Assembly: GCA_964352665.1 (NCBI GenBank) | Contig: CAYGSJ010000001.1 | Span: 440,982-504,981 of the forward strand | DNA from: UBA1672 sp964352665 | Lineage (GTDB): Bacteria > Pseudomonadota > Alphaproteobacteria > Micavibrionales > Micavibrionaceae | Direction: 5' to 3' | Length of the DNA: 64,000 nt | Shown here: positions 63,955-64,000 of the stretch, piece by piece | How positions within the stretch are numbered: position 1 is the stretch's first letter | Layout: each line of letters opens with the position of its first letter | Notes under the pieces: generated by a model | Seen by the model: the letters and a program-made list of their open reading frames with translations, nothing else | Told to the model about the DNA's origin: nothing | Database searches by the model: none | Made by a program: the position numbers and the translations under genes

Positions 63955-64000
63955 TTACTCAACAATTTTGGATACGACGCCTGCGCCGACGGTACGTCCG
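63955..64000 (-). CDS. tuf: Elongation factor Tu, C-terminal end (rest beyond window)
   Basis: The last 14 codons are visible before TAA at 63955-63957 and read RTVGAGVVSKIVE, the strongly conserved EF-Tu C-terminus. The terminator 25 bases downstream fits. Only this end lies inside the window. Confidence 0.9.
   Translation of the reverse strand, partial: GRTVGAGVVSKIVE

Noticed and set aside
1..64000. CRISPR arrays, insertion sequences, prophage or integrative elements
   Set aside because: No regularly spaced repeats, transposase, integrase or phage structural gene is visible; the only repeats are those in the sigma array, ftsH and the EF-hand tail.

Overview
The window is 64 kb of a bacterial chromosome of low to moderate GC, almost certainly from an alphaproteobacterium. 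The pointers are a Caulobacter-type cpa/tad Flp-pilus locus, an NADP isocitrate dehydrogenase of the short eukaryote-like type, a glycine cleavage P-protein split into two subunits, an AhpC/AhpD pair under a divergent OxyR, and the order pal-cpoB-tilS-ftsH. I cannot place it below class. No rRNA, tRNA, CRISPR array, insertion sequence or prophage is visible. Most genes are chromosomal housekeeping genes, interrupted by short stretches of orphan genes.

Layout. 1-11.1 kb: a Tad/Flp pilus locus, all on the minus strand: flp, cpaA, cpaB, cpaC, cpaD, cpaE, cpaF, tadB (cut by the window edge), preceded by tadG-like and two tadE-like genes. 11.2-16.8 kb: an envelope block with a small membrane protein, a membrane-anchored pseudokinase, an AMIN-domain lipoprotein, a WecA/MraY-family phosphoglycosyltransferase and a second, very short Flp pilin gene. 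16.8-19 kb: MnmC split into separate oxidase and methyltransferase genes. 19-30.5 kb: oligopeptidase, FtsH, TilS, CpoB, Pal, a SirB1-like protein, and the rsmI-yraN-dolP-like set divergent from lpoA. 30.5-37.4 kb: a probable copper-related outer-membrane gene pair, a TetR regulator, a TPR-methyltransferase, MscS and a protein made of 34-residue repeats. 37.5-45.9 kb: cysteine desulfurase with ferredoxin, a peroxide-defence cluster (ahpC, nitroreductase, ahpD, divergent oxyR with a clear palindromic operator), a helical-repeat protein, TrhO and a GST. 45.9-51.1 kb: a sigma-factor region, with an ECF sigma/anti-sigma-like/metal-sensor/EF-hand operon followed by four tandem paralogous ECF-type sigma genes that share recent DNA repeats. 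51-57.3 kb: icd, a small gene whose frame is broken exactly at an in-frame A_AAA_AAG slippery site, a receiver/HPt-like pair, a lipoprotein and MnmA. 57.3-64 kb: nusG, secE, the complete gcvT-H-PA-PB operon, two orphans and the end of tuf.

How the parts connect. The Tad genes encode one secretion machine: prepilins, prepilin peptidase, secretin, ATPases and minor pilins. The envelope block beside it probably serves the same surface. MnmA, MnmC, MnmD, TrhO and TilS all modify the tRNA wobble position. AhpC and AhpD form a peroxide-reducing pair controlled by OxyR. The most unusual part is the sigma array at 48.0-51.1 kb. It has no visible anti-sigma gene of its own, and its repeats are spaced so that one crossover would remove exactly one gene.
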